NCBI RefSeq assembly: GCF_030296015.1
Contig: NZ_AP027368.1
Span: 310,001-374,000 of the forward strand
Reading direction: 5' to 3'
Source of the DNA: Ferrimonas sp. YFM
GTDB lineage: Bacteria; Pseudomonadota; Gammaproteobacteria; Enterobacterales; Shewanellaceae
DNA length: 64,000 nucleotides
The notes under the pieces were generated by a model. It worked only from the letters and a program-made list of their open reading frames with translations, had not been told where the DNA came from and did not search any database. Position 1 is the stretch's first letter, and every line of letters begins with the position of its first letter. Position numbers and translations under genes: made by a program. This document shows, piece after piece, positions 32,545-41,408 of this stretch.

Positions 32545-33459
32545 TTAGCTCAGCTCTCCGTTGTTGCCCTGTTCAAATTGTTCCTTGATCAGGGTTTGTT
32601 TACGCTGCTGTATCAATTTTTTGATCACCGGCGTCAGAATCAGCTCCATGGCCAGGCCCATTTTGCCGCCTGGCACCACCAGGGTGTTGATCCTGGACAT
32701 AAAACTACCCTGAATCATCCTCAAATAGTAGGGGAAATCCACATCTTTCAGTCCCCGGAAGCGGATCACCACGAAGCTTTCGTCATCGCTGGGAATATCC
32801 TTGGCACTGAAGGGGTTGGAAGTATCTACCGTGGGCACCCGCTGGAAATTGATGTGGGTGCGGGAGAATTGCGGGGTCATGTGATTCACATAGTCGTCCA
32901 TGGAGCGGACGATGCTGCCCATCACCTTCTCCCGGCTGTGGCCCCGGTCACCGGTGTCGCGGATGATCTTCTGAATCCACTCCAGGTTGACGATGGGCAC
33001 CATGCCGATCAGCAGGTCCACCTTCTTGGCCACGTTCACCTCATCGATCACCACCCCGCCGTGCAGCCCTTCGTAGTAGAGCAGGTCGGTGTCTGTCTCC
33101 AGGGGTTGATAGGGGGTAAAGGTGCCGGGCATCTGGTTGAAGGGCACCGCCTCATCAAAGGTGTGCAGGTATTGCCTTACCTGGCCCTGACCGGACTGGC
33201 CATAGGTCTCAAACAGGTCGCCCAGGGCGGCGAAGTCGTTGGCCTCGGGGCCGAAATAGCTGATGCTCTTGTTCTCTTCCCTGGCCCTGCGGATCGCCAG
33301 TTCCATCTCCGCCCTGGTGTAGCGGTGGAAGCTGTCCCCCTCCACCAGCGCTGCCTTGACGCCCAACTGGCGAAAGATGTGCTTGAAGGCTTTGGTGGTG
33401 GTGGTGGTGCCGGCGCCACTGCTGCCGGTGACCGCGATGATGGGGTGCTTGGCTGACAT
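32545..33459 (-). CDS. prkB: Phosphoribulokinase-like P-loop kinase PrkB
   Basis: 304-residue P-loop kinase related to phosphoribulokinase and uridine kinase. Walker A is GSSGAGTTTTTK (about 12-23); DSFHRYTRAEM and YEGLHGGVVIDEVNVAKKVDLLIGMVPIVNLEWIQKI (shown in part) are PRK-family blocks. The organism shows no Calvin-cycle genes here, and the E. coli homologue also has no assigned physiological role. It is next to yheU and crp, conserved across gammaproteobacteria. Confidence 0.9.
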   Translation of the reverse strand: MSAKHPIIAVTGSSGAGTTTTTKAFKHIFRQLGVKAALVEGDSFHRYTRAEMELAIRRAREENKSISYFGPEANDFAALGDLFETYGQSGQGQVRQYLHTFDEAVPFNQMPGTFTPYQPLETDTDLLYYEGLHGGVVIDEVNVAKKVDLLIGMVPIVNLEWIQKIIRDTGDRGHSREKVMGSIVRSMDDYVNHMTPQFSRTHINFQRVPTVDTSNPFSAKDIPSDDESFVVIRFRGLKDVDFPYYLRMIQGSFMSRINTLVVPGGKMGLAMELILTPVIKKLIQQRKQTLIKEQFEQGNNGELS

Positions 33460-33530
33460 ATCCTTTGGCCCTTCCCTGTAATTGATCTTTTGTTATAAGA
33501 GTGTTGACCCCGCCGGGTCAAGCGGCAGGG

Positions 33531-33782
33531 TCATTCGAAGGCGCTGGCGGTCACCTGATCCGCCGGGCGGATCGCCACCGATTCCTCCTCCTCGCTGAAC
33601 TCCACCACCAGCTCGCCCCGTTTCAGGGCGGCCTCCACCTGGGGCAGCGCCTGGGACAGGGCCTGGCTGTCGGTCTGGTCAAATCCCTGATCGGTGATCT
33701 GCTGCAGCAGGAACTCCCGCATCAGGTTGGTCAGAGCCTCGGCGGAGAGACTCTGCTTCAGTTGGTCGTAGGGGATCAGCAT
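33531..33782 (-). CDS. yheU: YheU/UPF0270 family protein
   Basis: 83-residue small cytoplasmic protein. The opening MLIPYDQLKQSLSAEALTNL and the RGELVVEFSEEEESVAIRPADQV segment match YheU. The family has no established function. It lies 2 bp after the beta-barrel gene and 71 bp before prkB in the same direction, preserving the yheT-yheU-prkB order of E. coli with one gene inserted. Confidence 0.88.
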   Translation of the reverse strand: MLIPYDQLKQSLSAEALTNLMREFLLQQITDQGFDQTDSQALSQALPQVEAALKRGELVVEFSEEEESVAIRPADQVTASAFE

Positions 33783-33784
33783 GA

Positions 33785-34732
33785 TCAGAACTTATATCGA
33801 ATCTTGGCCACCAGGGCCACGTCGGCACTGTTGTCCGGGTACTTGATGTTCTCCATGATAACCCCTTCCAGGGCCAGATTGCGAACCTGGTAGCGGTAGC
33901 CCAGGCTGATCTCGTGAACCGATTTGGCGAACTCCCCCAGGTCCGGCAGTATGCCGTCGGCGGCGTTGTACTCCAGCAGAAGCTGGTGACGATCACCGAA
34001 CTGGCGGCGGTAGCCCAGGCCCCAGTGCCAGCTCGAGGTCTCCAGCTCGAAGCCGAACAGGGCGTCGCCGTCGGTCCAGGCCATGGCCCCCATCAGGTAG
34101 GCGGTGTTGCTGCCCCAGGCATACTGATAGTCCAGCTGGACACTGCCGTCCCAGCCACCACCGCTGCGGGGGTTGGTGTCATCCTCGTAGGCCAGCACCG
34201 CCGTGGTGCTGAGATCATGGCGGTGGTGGCGGTAGAGGGAGTAGCCCACAGAGAGTTCCAGCTGACGGCCGATGGCCTGGCCGCTGAAATCTTCGATGAG
34301 CAGGTCCGCTTTGGGGATCTCCAGGTAGCTGCGATGCTTGGGGACCTTGGTTCGGCCGTTCTGGTCGATGCCAAACAGCTTGTGGAAGGAGAGGGTCAGC
34401 TGGTCCAGGTGGGCGTCGTCTGTGGTGTGGCTGGCGATGGAGGCCCCCAGTTGCCAGCGGTCCGACGGACTCCACAGCAGGCTGAAGCGGTATTGGACCG
34501 TGTAGTAGTCCATCACATACTCATCGTCGATGGCCCAGATGCTGGCGGCGTAGATGGCGGCGTCGGCGATAACATCGCCCTGGGTGTAGCTGGCCGGCCG
34601 GAAGATGGGGCTCAGAACCAGGGACTTCAGCGGCGCCTGGGAGCGCACCATCATCGGCCCGTCGGCCCAGTAACGGCCATGAGCCGGGGCCGCTGCCAGC
34701 ATCAGGCCTCCGAGGATCCAGACAACTTTCAT
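33785..34732 (-). CDS. DUF3187-like outer-membrane beta-barrel protein
   Basis: 315-residue protein with a signal peptide (MKVVWILGGLMLAAAPAHG) and many alternating beta-strands with aromatic ends (MDYYTVQYRFSLLWSPSDRWQLGASIA, VQLDYQYAWGSNTAYLMGAMAW), finishing in YKF, as expected of an outer-membrane barrel. The pattern resembles DUF3187 proteins of Shewanella, function unknown. The ATG at 34732 is preceded by GGAGGTGGAG. It is inserted between yheT and yheU, a variation on the E. coli order. Confidence 0.72.
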   Translation of the reverse strand: MKVVWILGGLMLAAAPAHGRYWADGPMMVRSQAPLKSLVLSPIFRPASYTQGDVIADAAIYAASIWAIDDEYVMDYYTVQYRFSLLWSPSDRWQLGASIASHTTDDAHLDQLTLSFHKLFGIDQNGRTKVPKHRSYLEIPKADLLIEDFSGQAIGRQLELSVGYSLYRHHRHDLSTTAVLAYEDDTNPRSGGGWDGSVQLDYQYAWGSNTAYLMGAMAWTDGDALFGFELETSSWHWGLGYRRQFGDRHQLLLEYNAADGILPDLGEFAKSVHEISLGYRYQVRNLALEGVIMENIKYPDNSADVALVAKIRYKF

Positions 34733-34795
34733 CTCCACCTCCCGCACACACTCTCAAAGTCTCAGTGTAGGAGGCACCAGGGCAAAGTGCCGGAT

Positions 34796-35767
34796 TTATA
34801 AGGATTCGTTCAGGAAGTTGATTGCCCTGGGTTCCAGATAGAAGGCCGGTCGCCACAGGGGGCCGCCACTGATAAAACCCACATGGCCGCCGTAGGGACA
34901 GAGCTCCAGGGTGACGCTGCTGGCCAGCTCATGGGGGGCGGGGATCACCGCACCGGTCATGAAGGGATCGTCGGCGGCGTGCAGCACCAGCAGGGGACGG
35001 CGCACCCCCTTGAGGAACTGCTTGCCGCTGGCGCGCCGGTAGTAGTCGTCGGCACCGTCGAAGCCGTGCAGGGGGGCGGTGACCCTGTGGTCAAACTGAT
35101 AGAAGGTGGTGAGCTTGTTGCACTCTCCCGGCCCCACGGGCATGGCCCCGGCGTGGGGGCCGGCCAGCTTCTGATGAATCTTGCCCCTGAGGCGGGTCAG
35201 CAGGTGGCGCTGATACACCCGTGAGAAGCCCCGTTCCATGCGCCGGGCACAGGCGGCCAGATCCAGGGGCGGAGAGACCGCCACGGCGCGCTGAATCAGG
35301 CTGTTGGCGCCCTGTTCGCCCAGATACTTGCACAGCACATTGCCGCCCAGGGAGTAGCCGATGGCCAGGATGGGCCGGCCGGGGAAGCGTTGGGTCAACT
35401 GGCTGAGCAGCTGGCCCAGATCGGCGGTTTCGCCGCTGTGGTAGGTGCGGGGCAGGGCGTTCATCTCACCGCCGCAACTGCGCTGATGCATCACCACCGC
35501 CGCCGCACCCTGCTGGTCCAGGCGATGCAGCATCCGCCTGACATAGTGGGAGTCGGAGCCGCCCTCCAGGCCGTGCAGCAGCAGGTAGAGGGGGCCCTGT
35601 TTCTCCGGGTTCAGCCAGTCCAGGTGCAGGTGGTCGCCATCGCTGAGGGTGAACCTCTCCCGCTTCAGGGGCGGGGCGGCGGGTTTGACCATCAGCGGCC
35701 AGATGGTTTGCAGGTGGGGGTTGCGCCACCAGCGGCTGGGGGAAAAGCGGGTCGTCATCCGTGTCAT
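34796..35767 (-). CDS. yheT: YheT family alpha/beta hydrolase
   Basis: 323-residue predicted hydrolase. The N-terminal RWWRNPHLQTIWP is the YheT/embryogenesis-associated hydrolase hallmark. The nucleophile elbow is GYSLGGN, LLLHGLEGGSDSHY is the oxyanion region, and the His lies in CPYGGHVGFI; the acid is probably in AADDPF. Substrate unknown, likely an ester. The ATG at 35767 is used; a TTG and a second ATG flank it. Confidence 0.88.
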   Translation of the reverse strand: MTRMTTRFSPSRWWRNPHLQTIWPLMVKPAAPPLKRERFTLSDGDHLHLDWLNPEKQGPLYLLLHGLEGGSDSHYVRRMLHRLDQQGAAAVVMHQRSCGGEMNALPRTYHSGETADLGQLLSQLTQRFPGRPILAIGYSLGGNVLCKYLGEQGANSLIQRAVAVSPPLDLAACARRMERGFSRVYQRHLLTRLRGKIHQKLAGPHAGAMPVGPGECNKLTTFYQFDHRVTAPLHGFDGADDYYRRASGKQFLKGVRRPLLVLHAADDPFMTGAVIPAPHELASSVTLELCPYGGHVGFISGGPLWRPAFYLEPRAINFLNESL

Positions 35768-35804
35768 CAATGTCCGTGGGAATGAGGCTTCAGGGTAGCG
35801 GAAC

Positions 35805-35828
35805 TTTTCCCTTTGGGGAAAGGGAAAG
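35805..35828. repeat. Perfect small hairpin in the yheT leader
   Basis: TTTCCCTTT, loop GGGG, AAAGGGAAA: a 9-bp perfect inverted repeat lying immediately next to the terminator hairpin at 35831-35854. It would fall in the yheT 5' leader. Confidence 0.5.
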
Positions 35829-35830
35829 AG

Positions 35831-35854
35831 AAAGGGCCCCGAGAGGGGCCCTTT
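35831..35854 (-). terminator. Terminator after the TIGR02444 gene
   Basis: Perfect palindrome AAAGGGCCCC-GAGA-GGGGCCCTTT. On the minus strand it is followed by a CT-rich run (TCTCTTTCCC), so termination is plausible but the T tract is broken. Confidence 0.6.
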
Positions 35855-35873
35855 GTGACTCAGTGGTCCTGGG

Positions 35874-36374
35874 TTATTGCACCGCCCGCAACTGGGGCTG
35901 GTTGATCATCTGGCTGGCCAGGTCGAACAGCTCCGACAGCTGACCCAGAAGCTCAGAGGGCAGGTCCCCGGGATTGAGGTCATGGGCCTGCAGGCAGGCG
36001 GTGAGGTTGTCCCCCTCCTGCTCCACCTTGAGGTGTTGCAGGGCCTTGACCATCAGGCGCTGGCTGCGTTTCTCCATCACCAGCTCCACCTCCAGCATCT
36101 GCCGGTAGCTGTCGTCCGGCAGGCTGGTTTTGGCCAGCTTGCGCAGCTGGCGGTAGGGGCCAACCATGCGCTCTTCCCACTCATCCTTGGCCTTGCGCAG
36201 CGTGGTGAAGCGCTCGCCATCCAGGAACATGTGCTCATGCTCCATCAGGATGGCCAACAGCAGCAGGTTGGGATCGATGCTGTACTGATCCTGCATCAGC
36301 AAACAGATCTGGCGGGCTTGTTCCTGCTGCCAGATTTTGTCGCTGAACTGCCACAGGCTCTCGTGACTGATCAT
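35874..36374 (-). CDS. TIGR02444 family protein
   Basis: 166-residue all-helical cytoplasmic protein. The features WQFSDKIWQQEQARQICLLMQDQYSIDPNLLLLAI and WEERMVGPYRQLRKLAK (given in part) match TIGR02444, a family of unknown function in gammaproteobacteria. It begins 4 bp after the yheS stop, so it is probably co-transcribed with that ABC-F gene, a recurrent pairing in Shewanella-type genomes. The ATG at 36374 is the first that excludes yheS-derived codons. Confidence 0.8.
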   Translation of the reverse strand: MISHESLWQFSDKIWQQEQARQICLLMQDQYSIDPNLLLLAILMEHEHMFLDGERFTTLRKAKDEWEERMVGPYRQLRKLAKTSLPDDSYRQMLEVELVMEKRSQRLMVKALQHLKVEQEGDNLTACLQAHDLNPGDLPSELLGQLSELFDLASQMINQPQLRAVQ

Positions 36375-36378
36375 CTTG

Positions 36379-38280
36379 TTATTGCTCCTTCGCGGCGTCC
36401 CGAATGGCTTCCATCTGCTCCTGGATATCCAACCACTCCAGCTCAAACTCTTCAAGCTGGGATTGCAGTTCGCCTCTCTCCATCAGCAGGCCATTCAGTT
36501 CTGATTTGCACTCATCGGTGTAGAGGCGACTGTCAGACAGCGACTCTTCAATGATGGTCAGACGAGTGTGCAACTTTGACATCCGTTTATCGATGTCAGT
36601 TTCGATTTTTTTGAGGGGGGACAGCTTTTGGCGAAGTTCCGCTTCCAGGCGCTTGCGGTTTCGCTTCTGTTCTGACTGGGAAGGACCACTCTCTTCCGAT
36701 TCGCTGGTTCTGGCTTGCTGAATCAGCCACTGGTGGTAGTCCTCCAGGTCCCCTTCGAAGTCGTTCACCCGGCCACCGTCCACCAGGTAGAACTCACTGC
36801 AGGTGGCCCGGAGCAGGTGACGGTCGTGGGACACCACCACCATGGCGCCGTCGAACTGCTGCAGGGCCAGGGTCAGGGCTTCCCTGAGCTCCAGGTCCAG
36901 GTGGTTGGTGGGTTCATCCAGCAGCAGCAGGTTGGGGCGCTGCCAGATCAGCAGGGCCAGCACCAGCCGGGCTTTCTCCCCGCCGGAGAAGGGGGCGACC
37001 ACCTCCTTGGCCTTGTCGCCGCTGAAGCCGTAACCGCCCAGGTAGTCCCGCATCTGCTGCTCGGTGGCGTCCGGGGCGATCAGCGCCAGGTGCTGCAGCG
37101 GGCTCTGCTCCGGATGCAGGGTCTCCAGTTGGTGCTGGGCAAAGTAGCCGATCTGCAGGGCAGGGTTGGGGGCCAGCTCACCGCTCATGGGCTGGAGCTC
37201 TCCCGCCAGCAGTTTGATCAGGGTGGACTTACCGGCGCCGTTGCGCCCCAGCAGGCCGATGCGGCTGCCGGGCACCAGGTTGAGCTTTATCTGCTCCAGC
37301 ACCGTCTTGTCACCGTATCCCCCTTGGACCTGATCCATCTGGATCAGCGGGTTGGGCAGGGCCTGGGGCTCACGGAAGCGGATGTTGAAGCTGTTCTGGG
37401 CGTGCAGGGGGGCCAGCTCGGTGAGCTTCTCCAGGGCCTTGAGCCGGCTCTGGGCCTGACGGGCCTTACTGGCCTTGTAGCGGAAGCGATCCACGAAGGA
37501 CTGCATATGGGCCCGCTGGCGTTGCTGCTTCTCGAACTGGGCCTGCTGCTGGGCCAGTTGCTCGGCACGCTGGCGTTCAAACTGACTGTAGTTGCCCTTG
37601 TAGTGGTTCAGCTTCTGGTGCTCGATGTGCACCACCTCGCCGGCCACCTGATCCAGGAAGTCGCGGTCGTGACTGATGAGGATCAGGGTTCCCGGGTAGC
37701 GTTTGAGCCACCCCTCCAGCCAGATCAGGGTGTCCAGATCCAGGTGGTTGGTGGGTTCATCCAGCAGCAGCAGATCCGAGGGCACCAGCAGGGCCCGGGC
37801 CAGGTTGAGGCGCATGCGCCAGCCACCGGAGAAGCTCTTGACCGATTGCCCCTGGGCGCTCTGGTCAAACCCCAGGCCGTCCAGCAGTTCGGCGGCGCGG
37901 GCCGGCACCTGATAGCCATGATAGGCCTCGAAGGCGTCGTGGGCGGCGGCGATCGCCTTACCCTCGCCGGACTCCTGAGCGCGCCCCAGCTCCTGCTCCA
38001 GGGCACGGAACTGGCGGTCTCCGTCGAGTACATAATCCAGGGCGCTGACCGTCAGGGCCGGGGTTTCCTGGTCCACGGTGGCCATGCGCCACCCTTTGGG
38101 CAGGCTCAGATCCCCCGCATCCGGGCTGACCTGACCGGTGAGCATGGCCAGCAGACTGGACTTGCCGCTGCCGTTGGCGCCCACCAGGGCCACCTTGTGG
38201 CCGGGATAGATGGTGAGTGAGGTGTTATCCAGCAGCCGCTTGGCGCCGCGGATGAGTTGCACCTGATTTAGCGTTATCAT
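36379..38280 (-). CDS. yheS: ABC-F family ATPase YheS
   Basis: 633-residue soluble protein with two ABC ATPase domains and no membrane segments, of the ABC-F class that acts on ribosomes. Domain 1 has GANGSGKSS and SFSGGWRMRLNLA; domain 2 has GRNGAGKST and FSGGEKARLVLALL, each followed by LLLDEPTNHLD. The inter-domain linker (about 240-300) is rich in Gln/Arg, and the C-terminus ends in a coiled coil (about 540-633). The ribosomal role is family knowledge, not shown here. Divergent from yheV. Confidence 0.95.
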   Translation of the reverse strand: MITLNQVQLIRGAKRLLDNTSLTIYPGHKVALVGANGSGKSSLLAMLTGQVSPDAGDLSLPKGWRMATVDQETPALTVSALDYVLDGDRQFRALEQELGRAQESGEGKAIAAAHDAFEAYHGYQVPARAAELLDGLGFDQSAQGQSVKSFSGGWRMRLNLARALLVPSDLLLLDEPTNHLDLDTLIWLEGWLKRYPGTLILISHDRDFLDQVAGEVVHIEHQKLNHYKGNYSQFERQRAEQLAQQQAQFEKQQRQRAHMQSFVDRFRYKASKARQAQSRLKALEKLTELAPLHAQNSFNIRFREPQALPNPLIQMDQVQGGYGDKTVLEQIKLNLVPGSRIGLLGRNGAGKSTLIKLLAGELQPMSGELAPNPALQIGYFAQHQLETLHPEQSPLQHLALIAPDATEQQMRDYLGGYGFSGDKAKEVVAPFSGGEKARLVLALLIWQRPNLLLLDEPTNHLDLELREALTLALQQFDGAMVVVSHDRHLLRATCSEFYLVDGGRVNDFEGDLEDYHQWLIQQARTSESEESGPSQSEQKRNRKRLEAELRQKLSPLKKIETDIDKRMSKLHTRLTIIEESLSDSRLYTDECKSELNGLLMERGELQSQLEEFELEWLDIQEQMEAIRDAAKEQ

Positions 38281-38342
38281 GGGTTCGATAGTCAGATAGG
38301 AAGTGGCCGAAGTGTACCACAGGCCAAAGGAGAAGATTGATC

Positions 38343-38546
38343 ATGGAAGCAACCCGCAAGAAGCGGTTTATTGCCGGGGCCAGCTGCCCAGAGTGTCAGG
38401 CGATGGACAGCATCATGCTGTTCGCCGAGAACGGCGTTGAGGTGATGGAGTGTGTGGAGTGCGGCCATCAGCAGAGGCAGGCTGAAGCGCCTGCCCAGAA
38501 GCAGGCAGGCGCCGGTCAGATCATCGGAGTGTTTACCCCGGAATAA
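38343..38546 (+). CDS. yheV: YheV family putative zinc ribbon protein
   Basis: 67-residue protein with two CxxC pairs (CPEC near residue 16 and CVEC near residue 38), a probable zinc ribbon. The opening KKRFIAGASCPECQAMDSI and the ending IIGVFTPE closely follow E. coli YheV. The ATG at 38343 is preferred to a TTG at 38337. In E. coli yheV is also next to kefB/yheS. It converges on lpoB with a 9-bp gap and no terminator between. Confidence 0.92.
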   Translation: MEATRKKRFIAGASCPECQAMDSIMLFAENGVEVMECVECGHQQRQAEAPAQKQAGAGQIIGVFTPE

Positions 38547-38555
38547 TCCTGTTTC

Positions 38556-39149
38556 TTAGAGCCCCAGGAAGGAACGGTTCTTCTGTTTGCGGATCTCTTT
38601 CTCGTCCGCCCACTCAATCAGCCCGCTCTCCAGATCCATCAGGCGCATGGTCATCTTGTAGTAGACATCCTTGGTGGAACCGTCCTGCTTCACGATGCTG
38701 GAGAGGTTGCCGTACAACATGTACTGGGCGCCGATCTGGCGGCCGAACTGGATGGCGGTCGCCGGATTCACCAGGCCACCGTTGTTCTGGAAGTCCAGCT
38801 GTTTGCGTACCGACTCCACCTTGGTCATGTCCACGAAACGGAACTGGCCGCTGCGCAGCAGGCGGGTGCTGATGGTGTCGGTGATGGACTCGGTATCGAT
38901 GTGCTCCGAGGTCTTGTTCTTGATCTTGTCAACGAACACCACGGGACGGCTGTCGCCGGTGAGGCGGATCACCGAGGGGGTGGTCAGCATGGAGTCCACC
39001 ATCTTGGCGGCCACGGACTGCAGATCCGAAGAGCCAAAATCTACGGTGACGGTCTCGGTTTCTGTGGCATCCCGGTACTCCACCTTGGACTGACAGCCGC
39101 CGAGCAGGGCGATGGCCGCAACGGCCACGATCAGTTTTACGCTTTTCAT
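38556..39149 (-). CDS. lpoB: Penicillin-binding protein activator LpoB
   Basis: 197-residue outer-membrane lipoprotein that stimulates PBP1B in E. coli. The lipobox is ALLGGC (Cys19). The globular domain with PVVFVDKIKNKTSEHIDTESI, RLLRSGQFRFVD and GAQYMLYGNLSSI is typical of LpoB/YcfM. It lacks the long proline-rich linker of the E. coli protein. Its gene follows a COG3014 lipoprotein gene with a 14-bp gap, a pairing found in Shewanella and Vibrio. Confidence 0.9.
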   Translation of the reverse strand: MKSVKLIVAVAAIALLGGCQSKVEYRDATETETVTVDFGSSDLQSVAAKMVDSMLTTPSVIRLTGDSRPVVFVDKIKNKTSEHIDTESITDTISTRLLRSGQFRFVDMTKVESVRKQLDFQNNGGLVNPATAIQFGRQIGAQYMLYGNLSSIVKQDGSTKDVYYKMTMRLMDLESGLIEWADEKEIRKQKNRSFLGL

Positions 39150-39163
39150 CTTGGGTCTTCCTC

Positions 39164-40513
39164 TTACAAAATCACTGAGTGCATCCGGATCCCCGGGCCG
39201 GTCTTCACCGCCCAGACCAGGGTGGTTCGTCCCGCTTTGACTTCCACCGGCTGCGGGGGGCCGTCGATGGCCAGCTGATACTGGCCCGGAGTGACCGCCT
39301 TGGGCCACATCCACGCTTGGCGGGGCAGGGTCAGCCAGCTGCGCCGGTCCGCCTGCTCCGTCAGGGCATTGAATATCTGCATGGCGATGGCACCCACGTC
39401 ACCGCCCTTCTTTTCCGCCCACTCGTTGGTGCCCGCCTTGGCGGCCACCCTCAGCGCCTGGCGCAGGACGATGGCGGGATACTGCTCCTGCAGGGCGCGC
39501 ACCGCCAGGGTGTCGATCTCCCCTATCAACTGGGCTTCCCCCTGATAGGAGTCAGCTCCCTTCAGGCTCAGCTTGACCCCTGAGTTGGACGCAGGCAAGC
39601 CCCGGTAGGTAGGCAGAGAGATCTGCTGATAGTAGCCATCGATGGTGAAGGGGATGGTGACCGACTCCCGGGCGGGCACATAACCGGTTTCCAGCAGGAC
39701 GATGACCCGCCCCTGGTCCGGGGCAAATTCGGCCGGGGCACCAAACTGGCGACGGGCGCCTTCGCAGTCGATATCCAGCTCGCAGGAGAGGCGCACATAC
39801 TCGGCCCCCAGCAGGCTGTTGTCCGGGTAGGCCTGCAGCGCCTTGCGCAGGTCGATGAGGGCGTCGTTGTCCTCTCCCTGAGCTTCAAACAGAATGGCGT
39901 TCTGATACAGGGTGTAGCTGTTGATGAAGGAGTTGGTGGCGTTGCCTCCCAGGGAGTCCAGCTTGGCCAGTTCCCGGTTGAGGCCGGCGCTGCGCAAGGT
40001 CTTCACCTCATCCCTGTCTTCGTAGGCCCTCAGGGCCAGGGTCTGGGCCTGGTCGGCCCGCCTCGCTTCCACCGTGGCCCCGGTGAGATCGCCACTGAGC
40101 AGGTAGTTCAGGGACTGATACTGGTGAACCAGCACCCGCTCGTAGGCCTGGCCCCGGTAGGGGATCAGGTTGTCGGAGATGGTGGCAGCGGCGGCCTGGC
40201 TGGTGAGGTCGCTCAGGCTGACCAGGGCCTTCCAGTCGCGCTGATCATACTGGCTCAGGGCCTGTTCAAAGTAGCGGCGGCTGGCGTCGAAATTGCCTTG
40301 CAATTGGGCGACCCGTCCCGCCTCCTGGGCGTACAGCAGCCGGTCCTGACCCTCCAGTCCGGCCTCCAGGGGTTTCAGAGCCTGGCCCTTGCCGTTGTCC
40401 AGCTGGGCCTTCACCTCCCCCATCTGCGCCGGATAGGGCAGGAACAGTGAGTTGGAGGCGCAGCCAGCCAGAATCAGGCTGGCCAGGGCGGCCATGGCGA
40501 TGGGTTTCATCAT
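39164..40513 (-). CDS. COG3014 family lipoprotein
   Basis: 449-residue predicted lipoprotein with lipobox LILAGC (Cys17 from the ATG at 40513). The N-terminal half is helical and TPR-like (LQGNFDASRRYFEQALSQYDQRDWKAL, QGEDNDALIDLRKALQAYPDN). The C-terminal half has GRVIVLLETGYVPARESVTIPF and YPAIVLRQALRVAAKAGTNEWAEKK blocks (given in part) that recur in COG3014. Function unknown. The constant pairing with lpoB suggests a role in peptidoglycan synthesis control. It overlaps the deformylase stop region by 4 nt (ATGATGA). Confidence 0.82.
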   Translation of the reverse strand: MMKPIAMAALASLILAGCASNSLFLPYPAQMGEVKAQLDNGKGQALKPLEAGLEGQDRLLYAQEAGRVAQLQGNFDASRRYFEQALSQYDQRDWKALVSLSDLTSQAAAATISDNLIPYRGQAYERVLVHQYQSLNYLLSGDLTGATVEARRADQAQTLALRAYEDRDEVKTLRSAGLNRELAKLDSLGGNATNSFINSYTLYQNAILFEAQGEDNDALIDLRKALQAYPDNSLLGAEYVRLSCELDIDCEGARRQFGAPAEFAPDQGRVIVLLETGYVPARESVTIPFTIDGYYQQISLPTYRGLPASNSGVKLSLKGADSYQGEAQLIGEIDTLAVRALQEQYPAIVLRQALRVAAKAGTNEWAEKKGGDVGAIAMQIFNALTEQADRRSWLTLPRQAWMWPKAVTPGQYQLAIDGPPQPVEVKAGRTTLVWAVKTGPGIRMHSVIL

Positions 40514-41052
40514 CGCTGTCCCTCCCTGAGCCACACCTCGGTGGCCATCAGCTGGCGGTTGTCCTCGACCCGGTCGAGGAAGGTCAGGCCGCACAGGTGA
40601 TCAAACTCGTGGCAGAAGATGCGCGCCACGAACCCCTCGAGGCGACGCCGGTGTCGTTGGCCAGCGAGATCATCGAAGCTGACCTCCACCCACTGTGGGC
40701 GGGCGACCTGTCCGCGAATGCCAGGTACCGACAGGCACCCCTCCCATCCCATCTCCAGGTTTGTGGACTGGGCCTCGATGCTGGGGTTGGCCATCACCAC
40801 AGGATCCATCTGCGGGGCGTCCGGGTAACGGGCGTTGGGCCGTGAGGCGATGATCATCAATGCCAGGCTGTGGTGTACCTGGGGGGCGGCGATGCCGACC
40901 CCTCCCAGCTCATCCATCTTCTGGCGCATGGCCTGGGCCAGCTGCTCTGTTTGTGGATCCGGCAACCGGACAGCGCCGGCGTGCTGGCGCAGCACCGCCT
41001 CGCCCAGCAGGGCGATGGTGAGAGAGTCCGGGGAGAGGGTGGTCTGGCTCAT
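40510..41052 (-). CDS. def: Peptide deformylase
   Basis: 180-residue metalloenzyme removing the N-formyl group from nascent proteins. All three motifs are present: GVGIAAPQ (51-58), EGCLS (104-108, metal Cys106) and HEFDH (148-152, metal His148 and His152, catalytic Glu149). The third motif has Phe where most enzymes have Met or Leu. It is probably not the housekeeping copy, since that is normally linked to fmt; here it lies between slyX and the COG3014/lpoB pair. The start MSQTTLSP is 1 bp after slyX. Confidence 0.92.
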   Translation of the reverse strand: MSQTTLSPDSLTIALLGEAVLRQHAGAVRLPDPQTEQLAQAMRQKMDELGGVGIAAPQVHHSLALMIIASRPNARYPDAPQMDPVVMANPSIEAQSTNLEMGWEGCLSVPGIRGQVARPQWVEVSFDDLAGQRHRRRLEGFVARIFCHEFDHLCGLTFLDRVEDNRQLMATEVWLREGQR

Positions 41053-41053
41053 A

Positions 41054-41266
41054 TCAGTAATGGGGTGGTGGGGTCTCTTCCGCCTGAGAGGCGATCTGGC
41101 TGGGGCCGGTGGCCATCACCTTGTCCGCCAGCTGTTTGACCTGGCGTTGCATCAGGTCCAGCCGCTGGTTCAGTTCCACCACGGTCTGGTTGAGGCTGTC
41201 GATGGTCTCCTCCTGGAACGCCACCTTGGTTTCCAGCTCGCTGATTCTTTGTTCGGTTAGGGACAT
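41054..41266 (-). CDS. slyX: SlyX family protein
   Basis: 70-residue coiled-coil protein: heptads in QRISELETKVAFQEETIDSLNQTVVELNQRLDLMQRQVKQL (shown only as a landmark, residues 6-46) and a tail ending PPPHY, the conserved SlyX terminus. The function is not established. First gene of the leftward slyX-def-COG3014-lpoB cluster, divergent from yacL. Confidence 0.93.
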   Translation of the reverse strand: MSLTEQRISELETKVAFQEETIDSLNQTVVELNQRLDLMQRQVKQLADKVMATGPSQIASQAEETPPPHY

Positions 41267-41408
41267 ACTGCTGTGCTCAATAAGAGATGACTCACTATCA
41301 TAGAGGAATGCCCCCTGGGTTTCATGTGTGGATGCGCAGGGATTGGACTGCGGCCCCCGGCACCCTGGGTTACACTTTAGGTCGCGATTCTGAGATTAAG
41401 ACCCTGAT

